NCBI RefSeq assembly: GCF_036417845.1
Contig: NC_089991.1
Location: forward strand, 12,865,001-12,929,000
DNA length: 64,000 nucleotides
Reading direction: 5' to 3'
DNA from: Apteryx mantelli
Taxonomy: Eukaryota > Chordata > Aves > Apterygiformes > Apterygidae
Notes under the pieces: model-generated
What the model was told of the DNA's origin: nothing
Database searches by the model: none
What the model saw: the letters and a program-made list of their open reading frames with translations, nothing else
Program-made: the position numbers and the translations under genes
Shown here: positions 26,101-38,016 of the stretch, in pieces
Layout: each line of letters starts with the position of its first letter
Position numbering within the stretch: the first letter of the stretch is position 1

Positions 26101-28075
26101 AAGCATCCCAAGGGCAAGACCGGAGCAAGGAAAAGGAATGCATTCCTGCCTCATTTCTTTCTGCTCTGGCTTAGAAAAGGGCCTTAAGACCAAAGGGGAA
26201 TCCCATGCCAGCCCCAGACCTACTACTTGGAGATGCAGATATAATAATAATTACTTCACAGAAGTTCCAGTGTCACTTCTTGGTACTGGAGGAGGCCAAA
26301 GGAAGGCAAATTAGAGAATAGAAATCATCAGAAAGATACTTGCACTTCCTGCTCATATTTAAACACTTCAGCTTATAGTGGAGCCCATGGGAGTTTAGGG
26401 ACTGAAATAAAAATTACATGCTTACCAGCCTCTGGGAGTCCAGCTCTGCCTTTACATCCAGTTCAACTCTGCCAACTACTGGATGCATTTGATGCTCACC
26501 ATAAGCAGTGTTATTTCCTTTCCTTTAGGCATCCAGTTTCTGTTCGGGCCATCTTTCAGCCCAAAGGCTGCTTGCACAGTCACAGTGAACAGCATTCATA
26601 TCCTAACATGAAACGTCCCATGGTTTTGGCAAAGGCCTAACAGTACTGAGGCAGCTGTCCCACAGATATTCTGCCAGACAGTTTCACCACATATACAAGA
26701 CTTTAGACTGTTCTAAGAGCCCCTAGCAAATCTGTGGAGTATTCACAATCAACTATTTTTCTCCATCTGTACTTTGCCATGTTTAGTCTCTGTATTACAA
26801 CAGAAATTGCTTTGATAATCTATCTCTTTTTCCAAGTAGGCTGCTTTAATAGTACCGACAATTATATTTATCAGTAAAAATGTACAGGATTTGATATTGC
26901 AGGGTAGCTTCCAGAAATATTGACATATAGAATTTAACTCAATAGTTAGTTAGTTATCTATAAAAACCAGTCTCAGAAGGAAAAACCTCTGAACAAAATA
27001 AGCAGCGGTCTGGCGGTAAAGAGAGAAAATAAGGTCCTAATTCACTTGGACTCTTTGGAAAAGCATCCTTTTCCAAACAATATTATTTCCAGATGTTACT
27101 AAAAATGTATCACTTCATGAGCAGGAATTATTTTTCCTTATGTGTAAATATAACTGGGGGAAAAGAAAACAAAGGTAGGATAAAATTATTTTTTGGTCAG
27201 GCAGATGGGATTTTCACACTTTAACTTCTGATTAAAGTGGCTTTCCAGTTGGCATCCCAGGAACAGAGAAATCTGTGAGTGGTGCAAATGTTAGACCTTC
27301 CTGCCCTAGAGATGAGTCCACATCCCATTTCCAATGTGGGGATGCTCTGAACACTGGGCTCTGCACTTGGACAGCCGGTATCCCCAGCTCCACTGCTTTT
27401 GTCTCAGCTGCCTCCCTATGCCAAGAGAGCTGGAACTGCACTTCTGCCAGAGCTGTGGAGTGTCCAGGATAGACCAGTAAGTGTGTGGTCTCCTGTAGAC
27501 TGCAAGGCTTTGTCTTGAGCCTAGGAAAGGACCAGCTTACCTTTGAATACATGGGCAGGGCCATTCATTTTGTAGGTCTCATAGCACCCCCATTCCTCCT
27601 GTCCTGGAAACCTTTGCTGGATCAGGACCGGGTCACTTTGTTCCTGGTAGCATCAAACAGTTTCAAATGCTGGAAATTCTCATGTCCTGTGAATAGAAAC
27701 TACTTCTTTTTCCAGACTTTTCTGGAGTGGGTTTGTTTTTGTTTTTTGGGGTTTTTTTTGATTCTGCTACTTCTGAAGATCCTTAATTTAAGGCAAAGCC
27801 AAGACAATTCAAATTACGTTATTGGTTGTCCTTTATCTTGGCTATAATTTGAGAACCTTGATTGGTTTCCTAGTGCTAGTGGAAAAGGATTATAAGCATT
27901 TACGATATATATTTTTTTAAAAGAGAGAAACATTTGAAAGGAGAAAAGGCTATTTTAAATGGTGTCATATTTTTCACAGATTTTATACAATCATATTTTT
28001 GTACTGTACTACCATTTTTTAATAAAACATAGTTCTTATCCCTGTGCCAAATAAAGAGAAGCTAATCTCTTTCAA
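23116..28075 (+). other. GLRA1: Presumed GLRA1 3'UTR and downstream sequence
   Basis: AT-rich, non-coding sequence after the GLRA1 stop with no recognisable exon or repeat family. Candidate AATAAA signals are at 26406-26411 and 28021-28026, with another near 28049-28054. The last two form a close pair in a context that looks like a transcript end. Extending the UTR this far is inference; an earlier end is possible. Confidence 0.4.
28021..28054 (+). terminator. Candidate GLRA1 polyadenylation signals (two AATAAA)
   Basis: AATAAA occurs at 28021 and again about 28 nt later (ccaaataaag), after a T-rich stretch. Two closely spaced canonical signals on the + strand downstream of GLRA1 make a plausible end of transcription. 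No RNA evidence is available here. Confidence 0.35.
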
Positions 28076-30590
28076 TACCCCATTCCTACTCTAAAACATT
28101 GCTATAGGCAGCAATGAATAACACAGTACAAACCCCTCCTTCCCCAAAACACAATCCTGCCAGCTTGACTGCAGGGCTACATCACTCCCTGCTAGCTAGA
28201 CATCATACATCTCCTCTGTGTGGGTGACTGCAAGCAACAGGCCTGGTCCTGCCCTGCTGTGGTACCATGCAAAGCTCAGTTCAGTGAAAGAAGGATTTGA
28301 TCCCTTCTCTACTAGAAAGCACCTAGAACATTCCTGTCCACTTCTTTAAGGGAGAGGTAAAGGGTATCTTATGCTGCTCAGGCTTCTCAATTGATTTCCA
28401 TCATTTCTATGGAGACAGTATTTAAGTAAAAAAATCAAGATACTTAATTGTTCTTCAGTGTGGTGGATGAGCACCAAAGTAGAAATTAACATTCATTAAT
28501 TCTAGCATTGTCAAAATTTCTTCACGTCCTTTAAGTCTTCTCAGCCCCTCTCTCCCTCTCTTTAATAATTATTTCCTAATGGCACTTGCATGTCTCTTTT
28601 GCAGAAATCAATCTATACCGTGAGTCTGTTACCTTGTTTAAGGATATTGCATTTTTCTGTGTTCATCTCCCTTCTCCCTCCATCTGAACTTTCATTTCTA
28701 GGGGGAAAAGTTCATCAGCTTTGCAACCTTTGATGGCCCTGGTATGGATAGGTATCTTGGGAAATAAAGGAAAAAATACATCTACCATTCCTCCTAGGCA
28801 GACAGGGTTACAGAGTTACCAGGGAAGCACTCCCATAGCAAAGCATGCACAGAAAGGACTCCCGGAAAACATGAGGATGGGCCAATGAGGTCATTTATAA
28901 CCATGTTCTGCGTGAAAACAAAGCAGCATAGAAATTAGAGAAAAGGCAAACATTTTTGGCTGTTATCCCTGTATGGTTCCACTTTTTTTCAGTGATCCAG
29001 CTACAGGGCAGCCGCTTATTGGAAATCAGGCTCTCATATTTTCAGTCTTTCTCCACCATGGTGGGCAGCAGAGGGCCCCAGAAGAAAGAGGCAGCCATGA
29101 ACTGGGCAACATGTAAGGAACTGTTGTACATATTGCACAGGACATCTGCTTGGAGCTACTCCAGACTCCGCCTGCAGCTGATGGGAAGATGCTGGTGCTT
29201 CTGTTAGGTAAGACAGTCGCCTCTGAGAAGTACAGGGATGAACAGCCCCCAGGTTATACTGTCAGGTAAATCCCACACTAAGGAAACATCTACACTGTGA
29301 AGTGCACAGCCTGGACTACAGATACTGGAGTTAGCTTGGTAATGCAAAGCTCGGGCTGAGCTAGGTGAGAAATCACAACCTCTGATCTCATTTCCAGCAG
29401 ACTTCCCTTGCACGGGAAGGCTGGCCTCCTGACTTGCAGGGCCTGCCCTTTTCCCAGTTCACCTCTACCTTCACTTATCATATCCCATTGTCATGCCGCT
29501 AATGAAGGACCTCCAGTCCAAACCAAAGCTCTGGGTACCCTAACATAGGCTGAGCAGAGGTCGTGACCCACACGGCAGGCTACAAAGAGAGGGAGGATTT
29601 CAGCATCTAGTAAACTGCTGCCTCAGTTGTCAAGCAAGGATCCTAGCAAAAGAGAAAATGAAAGGAGACATGTTTGCATGCCACATCATTCTGTCTTCTC
29701 CTAGCATTCAAGGCAAGCAGAAGAGCCAAGTGCCAACAGGTACAGCCTAAGGGTCAAAGCTGTCAGTAGGAATAACCAGACTGCTTTAAATCATGACTGT
29801 CTAGCAAACCTGGGTCACAGTCCTCATGCACTTTAGTGCCAGGCTTCTATGTAGAAACTACCATGGCGTTACATCTTTGTCTTATTCCTGCTCTCCAGGT
29901 CTATTGCAGACAGGGCAGTGAGGCCAGTCATGGGACAGGGCCAGCTCCTAGCAGTGCTGGAGACAGGGAAGCCAGGGTTTGACCCAGAACAAGCACATGG
30001 AAAGCGCATAGTTTGGGAACAGATGCAGCAAAAGAGGATGTTGCTATTTTCAGAGGAGGCAGGCAGGGATGGCTTAACACTGGCTTAATGATCTCATCAG
30101 CACACAAAGCATTGCTACTGGGGCTTGCAGGCTGTGCTTAGTGCTGTCACTGCTCCTATCGACAGTAAGAAGCCAGTCACAAAAAGCACAATGCACAGAG
30201 ACCTCAACAACTTCCCAGTAGTGGAAGCTCTCAGAGGGCAGAGAGGATGCAAAAATCTTATCACCAGTTACCAACTTGAGGTTGGAATATATTGGTACCT
30301 CCAGTGTAAAATCATCTATTTTTTACAGGACATGAGATGACACCACCATGAAAAAACATGAGCCCACCTTAAAACTAGCTTTTATTTATAGATTTGCCAC
30401 TTGAATTGCATTAAGTACCTTAAACCAAACTGGGACTCCCCCTTCACTTACAGAGGGAACTTGGCTGAGCCTGGCTAGGGCATGAGGCATAGTCCTTAAT
30501 TACAGGCACTGTCTCAGAGCTGCAAGCAAGCATATCATTGCCACTCCAGGTGAGTCAAGTTTGGCACAAGCAGGGACAGGTAGAGCTGTC

Positions 30591-30625
30591 TTTTTTTTTT
30601 TTTTTTTTTTTTTCTTTTTTTTTTT
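30591..30625. repeat. Poly(T) run with one C
   Basis: 35-nt T tract interrupted by C at 30614, in the intergenic region. Confidence 0.95.
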
Positions 30626-31222
30626 GTGGTAGGCCTTCCAGGGAGCTAGTCCCAGGATTGGTAGCGCTGTAGCAGGCTGAAATTATCTTCTCCAGTGGGT
30701 CTGTGAGAAGAGATGTCTGGCTTATTCAGGCACCTGGTGGTGGACACAAGGAGATACCAGAGGTCTGTTTGCTCTCTAGTGGTTTAGCTTGCATCCTCAC
30801 CTCACCAGATTACCTGCCTGACAGAAGCATGAATTGAGTTTTAGTCTGCAGACCAGCTGAGCCAGCTAGCCCAGGCTGAACACACCACAGACTTTGGGCA
30901 CTAGATTACAGCTCCAGCTACACAGCAGGTAAGACCCTGAATTAATTTTGCAGTGAAGACATCCTTGCAGGCACAATTATATTGAGGCCTGATAATGGTC
31001 TTGCTCAAATCAGCATTGCCCTGTCATAGCCCTGCTGAGATCAACAAGCCATGACTTCTCATGATAGGAGAATCAGGGCTTGGGCTTCAGGGTTTCTAGC
31101 TTGATACCTATAGGTATCCCAACAGGTGACATTTACTGAACAAAACTATGCAATATTAAACAGATTGTGTCAAGGGTGGTGCCTTAGCCACCTCTCCTGG
31201 TTATGCACTTATATTTTAAAAT

Positions 31223-31249
31223 CCTCATCAGAAGTTACTTCTGATGGGG
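31223..31249. repeat. Near-perfect inverted repeat (13-bp arms, 1-nt loop)
   Basis: CATCAGAAGT and ACTTCTGATG form a perfect 10-bp palindrome around one T. Two further outer pairs form after a single G:T mismatch. Confidence 0.85.
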
Positions 31250-34200
31250 TAAAGAACCAACACACAAGCCCCTAAGGAGCAGGGCCAGCTCTGGGGTTTG
31301 GGATGTGCCACTAAGACATAGCTGTGTTGTGATCACTGCTTCTAGACCAGCTTTGTTTTTGTGAGGCTGCAGTATTAGAAGCTGGAGTCCTAAGTTCAGC
31401 TCCCTATCCAAGAACAGTGAGGGCTGGGATTAGAGGGAAACAAGGAAGAACAGATAAGGATTGATGCAAGGGACAGGAGCTTGTATCCTCCTCCTCCTCA
31501 TGGTAGTAAGCACAGTCACGCTTGAAATCTCACCCCACATAGTCCCCACCTGGGGGCCAGGGCATTGAAATTCCACCGCTTGCTTCCTGGCGGCCTAGTG
31601 GGAGAACTCAAGAGGCTTGACTTGTCCTATGAGGTAAGGAGTGAGGTACAGCATATGGATTCACAAGAGAGGGACAAGCAGAGACCCAGACCATGGGTAG
31701 TGACACCTCTGATACCAAACCTTGAGAAACCAGCAAAAAGAGAAAGGAGGTGAAGGACAAGAGACAACCGTCATAATACAAGAATGGTGCTGGAAGTGCA
31801 TTTCCCTGAACAACTGCACACTAAGGCGAGGGACACTGGTACACCCTTCACAGGCAGGAGTATAATGAACTCTCCTGAGAAGTCCTTGCTCAGAAGCATG
31901 CCTCCGCTTGCCATCAATCCCACTTTTCACCAGGAAAAAGAAAAAAAATTCCAATGAATTAGGACTACTACTATATCCTCTCCTTATCTGTCATCTTATT
32001 AAAAGTAACTGTGGCCATGCTATCGGCCCTAGCCACAGCCTGATTAGTAAAGCTTAGCTCTAGAGGAAATTCTCTGCTACAGGCTGGCTCAACACCTTAG
32101 CAGAAGGGAGCACAATTTCCTTTACCTTGTGTTTGCCCAAACAAGGGCTTTGAAACACTGCTCTCTGCCTGCACTGAACTTTTGTTTCCTTTCTGCCCTG
32201 CTCTTCCCAAATCTGCCTATGTTTCAATCCAGAACAGTGCCAGGGTTAGGTCAGAAATAGGCAGGAAAAGCAAGCTCAAAAGCATCATAGTCCAACCTGA
32301 CAAATCCCTAAATTAGCCTACTTCAGGTGGAGGAATTTAAAACAGTACCTCCCTCCCCAGGTTGATACCTCCTTTACAGTCCTCCAGCACTGATCAAGGT
32401 CACCAAACTTGACAGGGCAGTTGAAAAACACATGCATGTCAACTCCTTGATAAGTCCCTCCTTAAATCAGTTTAGGACAGCAGATTAATTTGGGGATCCG
32501 TCAGCTTTGGATGTGTCCAAACTAGAATTTTTTAGAAGTAAAAATACCAAGGTCTGAACAGTGATGCTCTGTGAGAATTTGAATGGTGGGCACATAATCC
32601 ACCTTCCCCTCAGTGGGAAGAACGATCTGTTGTGCTTGAACACTGCACCTTTGAGCTCCATCTTGCTGCTCGCTGCAACAGTGTCTCGCTGTACAATCAA
32701 CGCTGCACTCCCGACAATTGGCATAGTAAATCAGGAGAGACAGGCAAGTCCAGAGAAATTTATGAGGTGACAGACAGACATTAAGGCACAGAGGCCAAGT
32801 GACTTAACTCACCACACATGTGTGGCATAAGTTACCCTGAAATGCACTGCCTGGAGCATCTCAATCTTAATGAGGAATGGAATTCATATGCAAAAAGATA
32901 AGTTTGTGGGGTTCCTGAGCCTGGCTATGACATTACGGACAGTGTCAAACATAACCAGAGCTCACCGCTTTTCATGGACTTCAGAATTGCAGGAAAAAGA
33001 GTGACTTTATGTTTCAATAGAACTGAAACAGATGGCAACTGCTACAAGCCATTAACACGTCTGAGATGCAGTCAAACTCCAGTGAATCAAGAGATCTATA
33101 AAGAGATCTAAAGATGAAGCAACAGATTAAGGACTTCACTGGAAAATGGCCTGATATGCAAAGGTCACAGTGCATTTCATTGCGATTTACCATCCCTGCA
33201 GCATTGGTGAACACCATTCTGGAAGCAGCCTTTGAATCCTGAAGATGCACAAACTCTGTCCTAAGCAGCTGTTTGTAACCACCAACCTGAGATCAAACAG
33301 CAGCCAAAAGCAGGCATATCATCGTGGACAGTGGCATTTTATGGACTGTGTGTTGTCTACTCACATTCTACCACAATGTGCAGCATATCATGCTTATTAT
33401 ATTAAAATTGAGACAAGAAGTAACGTAAAACTTACACAAAAGTGATATTAAAAAAAAGGAGGGGAGAACCCAGGAATTTCTCCCTTCCAACTACAGACGT
33501 ACACCTCCCATTTACATGATTTTGTAAATGAATTTATCTTTAGAAGAAAAATAAAAATACTTAAAAATTAAGATATTTCTGTTCAAGACAACTATTGCAC
33601 ACTTGATTTTACTTGCGGGGTGGGGGGGAAGACACAAACACACACAGCAGGAATACTTTCTAATTGAAAGCATGTTAAATAAATAGAAGTGGGAACAGTT
33701 CAGCACATAGGAAATATGTTTTCATTGTATCCTTGAGAAACAGCATTTCAGAGTTTCCCAGAAGCATCCACCTCACTGGTCAAACCCCAAAGAATCTGGT
33801 ATTTAAAAAGGATACCTCCCTAAAACTTTTAAAAAGCTATTAAATAGTGGCATTGTTTTGTCCTATTTTCTGTATCTCTCCCATCTGTAAGCCATTTCTA
33901 TGAAGAAAATCTTTGTTTCAACAGCTTGACTTACTAAAGCTCATTTGTTCCAAAATACAACAGAGCCTTGATACTGTTTATACCAGGATAGCAAACGGCT
34001 CTGACAGATGAGCTGGGCTGGATTTAGCAGCCAGTGTAAGATGTTACTGGCTGCCCCATCTCTCTGCCCAGAGTCACTGTGCCCCAGAGGGGGCAGCGGG
34101 GGCAACTCTCTCATTCACCTTTCACTTTGTAGTGGAATCGGAGTCTGCTAACATGGCTGCAGAAGGTAAACAGGGGTTGCCAAAACAGAGCAAGAGAGAG

Positions 34201-36483
34201 ACAAACCGCAGCTGCGGGGCAGTCCAGACAGCTGAGAACTGCACCCTCTTGAAGTGTCCATCCAGACCCCATCTGACCCCAGTGACCTAAACAATAGAAT
34301 TCCTAAGTACCAAATCCTCATTTGAACTACTTCTGCATTTTTCAAAAAAAAAAATTTTTTTAAACCATTTAAAAATCAGGATGCAGGTATTTCCTCTAGC
34401 TTGCTCATAAACAAGATAAGATTGAAAAATGGTAAATTAGGTGGCCTTGTTGCCAATCCTATTGAAACCTCAGAAGGCAGCAGTGACATTGAAACTGCTG
34501 CACTTTAACCAACTCTTTTAAGCAGAAGAAAAAGAGGAAGCTGCTGTTCAGGGGATAAAACTCATCTCCCTTTAACTTCAAGTAAACTCATACGAAACAG
34601 GTGTGGAAGTAATTCATATTCACCTGCCCGTTTTAGTTTGCTTCCTTGTGAGGTGCATACTAAAATATTGTCACAGGGGATTATCTCACAGGGGATTTTT
34701 CAGACAAATGTGCAGAGGAAGAACTAATCACCCTGGAGCTTAGGTAAGCAGGCAGAGAAAACTGGGCAATTCTCAGGTGCTCTCCAAGTACCTGTGCTGG
34801 ACCACTAACAGCAGTTTTGCTCTTACAGGTTCTGCTGAAGTAGGACAGCAATTGCACAGCTCATCTCAGCTCTAGCATGACTCAAAACAAATCTGAGAGA
34901 AAATAATGGGGAAGGTCAAAGCCTATTAATTTTCATGCTTCTATCCTCAAGAACAGAAGCAACACTACAGAGATACAGAAGAAGTGTGATACCAATACTT
35001 AAATCTTAGGACTTAAATTCCAAAAAGAATAAGCCAGCTTAATCATGAAGTGCTCACGTGTCTTCTCCCTACTCACCTTAAAAAGGGACCTCCCTGTCTT
35101 TTCTATGTATTAAATATACATATATAGATATATATGCACACACACACAAAGTTGGTATGGCCTTACACTCCATTTAAGGATATGTTTTTGCTATATTGGT
35201 CACAGAGTGTAAAGCAACTGCTTCCTTAAAAGCAACATTTTTATATCATGATGAAATAAACCTGTAACTTATACAATTTGCATGACCACACAGAAGCAGT
35301 GGCAAATTATTATTTTTTGGCTTGTAAAAAAATTTTAAAACAGAAGTTCTATTTCAGCAGTTTGAAGATGGAATGTAAAGTTTCTGCTGTTAAGTGTATA
35401 TATTTGAGTCATACATTCATGCTGATTCCAATTTAAAAAAAATAAAATTTTTCTGAAATTCTCTCCATGAACTTCTAGTGCCAGAGATGCCATTTTACAG
35501 ACCATGCTAACCACTGGAGCATTTGTGCTGGTGTAGTGTATCACAGAAATACAGCAAAACAACAGTTTTACTGTTAGGCCCTTTATTTTGAAGGCTAATC
35601 TCTCCCATCTGTGACCTTCTGAGCTCCACCTCACATAGGAATTCCTACAACAGTGGCAGTATCAGCCTTGTAGCAGGAGAGGGCCAAATCATTCATGCTC
35701 CTGAACTGCTTTTTATTGCTTCAGACTCTTGCAAAACTGCAGAGTCCACACACACTGTTAGCTTTCCTTTCCCAGCATTTAAGGTGAAATCTGGGCAGCA
35801 GAAGCAGGTCTCTCACCAGTATGATCAAAAAGGGTGTATCACATACCCAGTCAGTATCAAGCAAAGTAGCTCTGATTTTTCAAACAGCACTGACAGGTGG
35901 CCAAATAGAAAGTTCTGGTTGTGTTGTCTTTAGAATATCCTGGATTTTAAAACCAGTTTTAGAAGCAGCCTGATAAGAACAGTGGTATTTCCTGCAGAGC
36001 CAAGCTATGCTTTAAAATCTCACACAAGTGAGACATGCTCTGGTGGCAAGGTTAACTGTTTAGACCTATGGTCCATTCAAAAAACAAACCACCCCACCAC
36101 ACACGCAGTTCTTCACCTACTTTTTTGCAAGCAAGGGCATAGCATTATTTGTGTAGAGCCTTAAGATTCTTAAGGAGAAAAACTAACCTCAGTGCAGATA
36201 CCAAAAAGGACATTTCAGAATTTATTCAAAGGACTGCCACTTAAGTTGAATCCTGGAGATGGACAAGACAAAATATTTTTCCTTAAGTAGTCAGGTGCTT
36301 TGTCAAGTTTGGAATATTGTTTGAGCAGTAGATCCCATTTTGGCTTGGCAAGCAGCGCTTTGTGACAGGAAAAAAGGGCAACATCCTGTCCTTTAAACCT
36401 ATTTGTAGAACACACCATTGCTCTAGAACCCACTATCTTTAAGGAACAGTGGAGCTTGAAAGCATTTTAGTAAGTTGTTTCAT

Positions 36484-36488
<5 letters not shown>

Positions 36489-36514
<26 letters not shown>

Positions 36515-36523
36515 GAAAAAAAA
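36489..36523. repeat. Poly(A) run with one G
   Basis: 26 A, one G, 8 A. Intergenic or distal UTR. Confidence 0.95.
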
Positions 36524-36970
36524 GCTATAAAACCCCCATCTTCCACACAACATGCCAACAAACTTCTCATAAGAAGTTAGGAGAGTGGCTTTTCAAGTTA
36601 TCAGTCAGGCTAAAAATGGTACTGCTGAGAAATGAAGTAATGTAAGTTGTGCATGCTTTAGCAGGAAGTAAATCAGGGAAACTGCCAGGGTGCCATTTGC
36701 TCTTAGCCCCAGGCAGCAGTGTGTAAAGAATGAGAAACAACTAAAAAACATTTTGTTAAAAAAGATGTCTTGATTCTGTATGAGAGGTGCAGAATCAGTA
36801 GCTGCAAAGACCAGCTCAAAATCTTCATGCTTGTACCCAGAACCATCCTTTCGACCATGAAAGGAGAACTCCCAGGTCTGCAGGACAGTCCTTCCATATG
36901 CCACTGCTTACTCCACCCAGAAAGGATCCCTAGAGCATCAGCTCTGAGCAACCTCAAAACAAAACAACTG

Positions 36971-36985
36971 CCCCCCCCCCCCCCC
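36971..36985. repeat. Poly(C) run (15 C)
   Basis: C homopolymer followed by an ACAC-rich patch. Confidence 0.93.
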
Positions 36986-38016
36986 AAGAAACACACACCA
37001 CACACACTAAAGAGGGCCATGCAGACCAACAACCAAGTAATCCCTGCCTGACTCCTCACTCCAGGACCAATGCCCACAGTCCCAGACAAGTAGGGACATC
37101 AGTTTCTTTCAGCTTCGCACAATGGCCCCATGCAAGTCATCTGCTGCTTGAAAGTGCTTCAGGAGGAGTTTCTGCCTGCATCGGTAAAGGGGATTCGAAC
37201 TAACCCTGGTAGGGCCTTGCACAACTAATGAAAACACACCAGTGGCAGCATGCCTTCCAGTTCTGTTTTGGGTAGTATCAAATATGGCTTTACATAAAAA
37301 ACCCTTCTTTCTATTTGCCTTACATGATTAAAATCAGCAGAAGAGGCCAGATCACACTAACCATAAACATAACCTGCCATGCTCTCAGAAAGGCGGACTA
37401 TGCATTGATGGTCCTTACACTGTACATGGGACTTGTATGGGCGGGAAAGCAGTCTAAAACAGGCCTGACCAACTTTTTTTTAAACTTCCTACTCTGCAGA
37501 TCACTGGGATACTGAGAATACTTTAGCCAAGAACAAACCCTCACTACTTCAATTAAATTGAAGGGGCCTGCAGGGAGACAGATGGTCTTTAAGTTCACTT
37601 GAAACTTCCCCATGGCATTTTCTTTCCAAAAAGATTTATCAGGTTTTTTTTGGTCACTAGAGGCCAGCCTTCCCATAACTACTCTAGCTTACTGCAGCCA
37701 GCTAAGGCAAATCAAATCATGCATCTTCATCATTAAAACATGTAAAGTATTGAAGACTGAGACAAAAGATTGATGTTCTAACAGCACAGTCAATGCATAA
37801 ATCAGCAGGACTTGAGGCTACTAAAGCTTAAACAAAAAAAGCCAACATGATCACATTTTACAACAGACCTTTTCAGTACAGTTTGTTATTACCTAGTCAC
37901 AGATCAACCAAAATGCAGATGAGCACACCATTTCATTTTAAGATGCTGTCACCATAATTTGCTTTTTAGAAGAGTTTCTTCTTTCAAGACATTACAAGAA
38001 AAACTTATGTAAATAT

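Larger units (their letters stand above)
28076..38016. other. Intergenic region between convergent GLRA1 and G3BP1
   Basis: No exon, RNA gene or intact mobile element was recognised on either strand. It contains T-rich and A-rich homopolymers (30591-30625, 36489-36523), a C run (36971-36985), a TA/CA-rich patch near 35105-35150 and a near-perfect hairpin at 31223-31249. The right-hand part may belong to the G3BP1 3'UTR, which is long in mammals. Confidence 0.6.
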
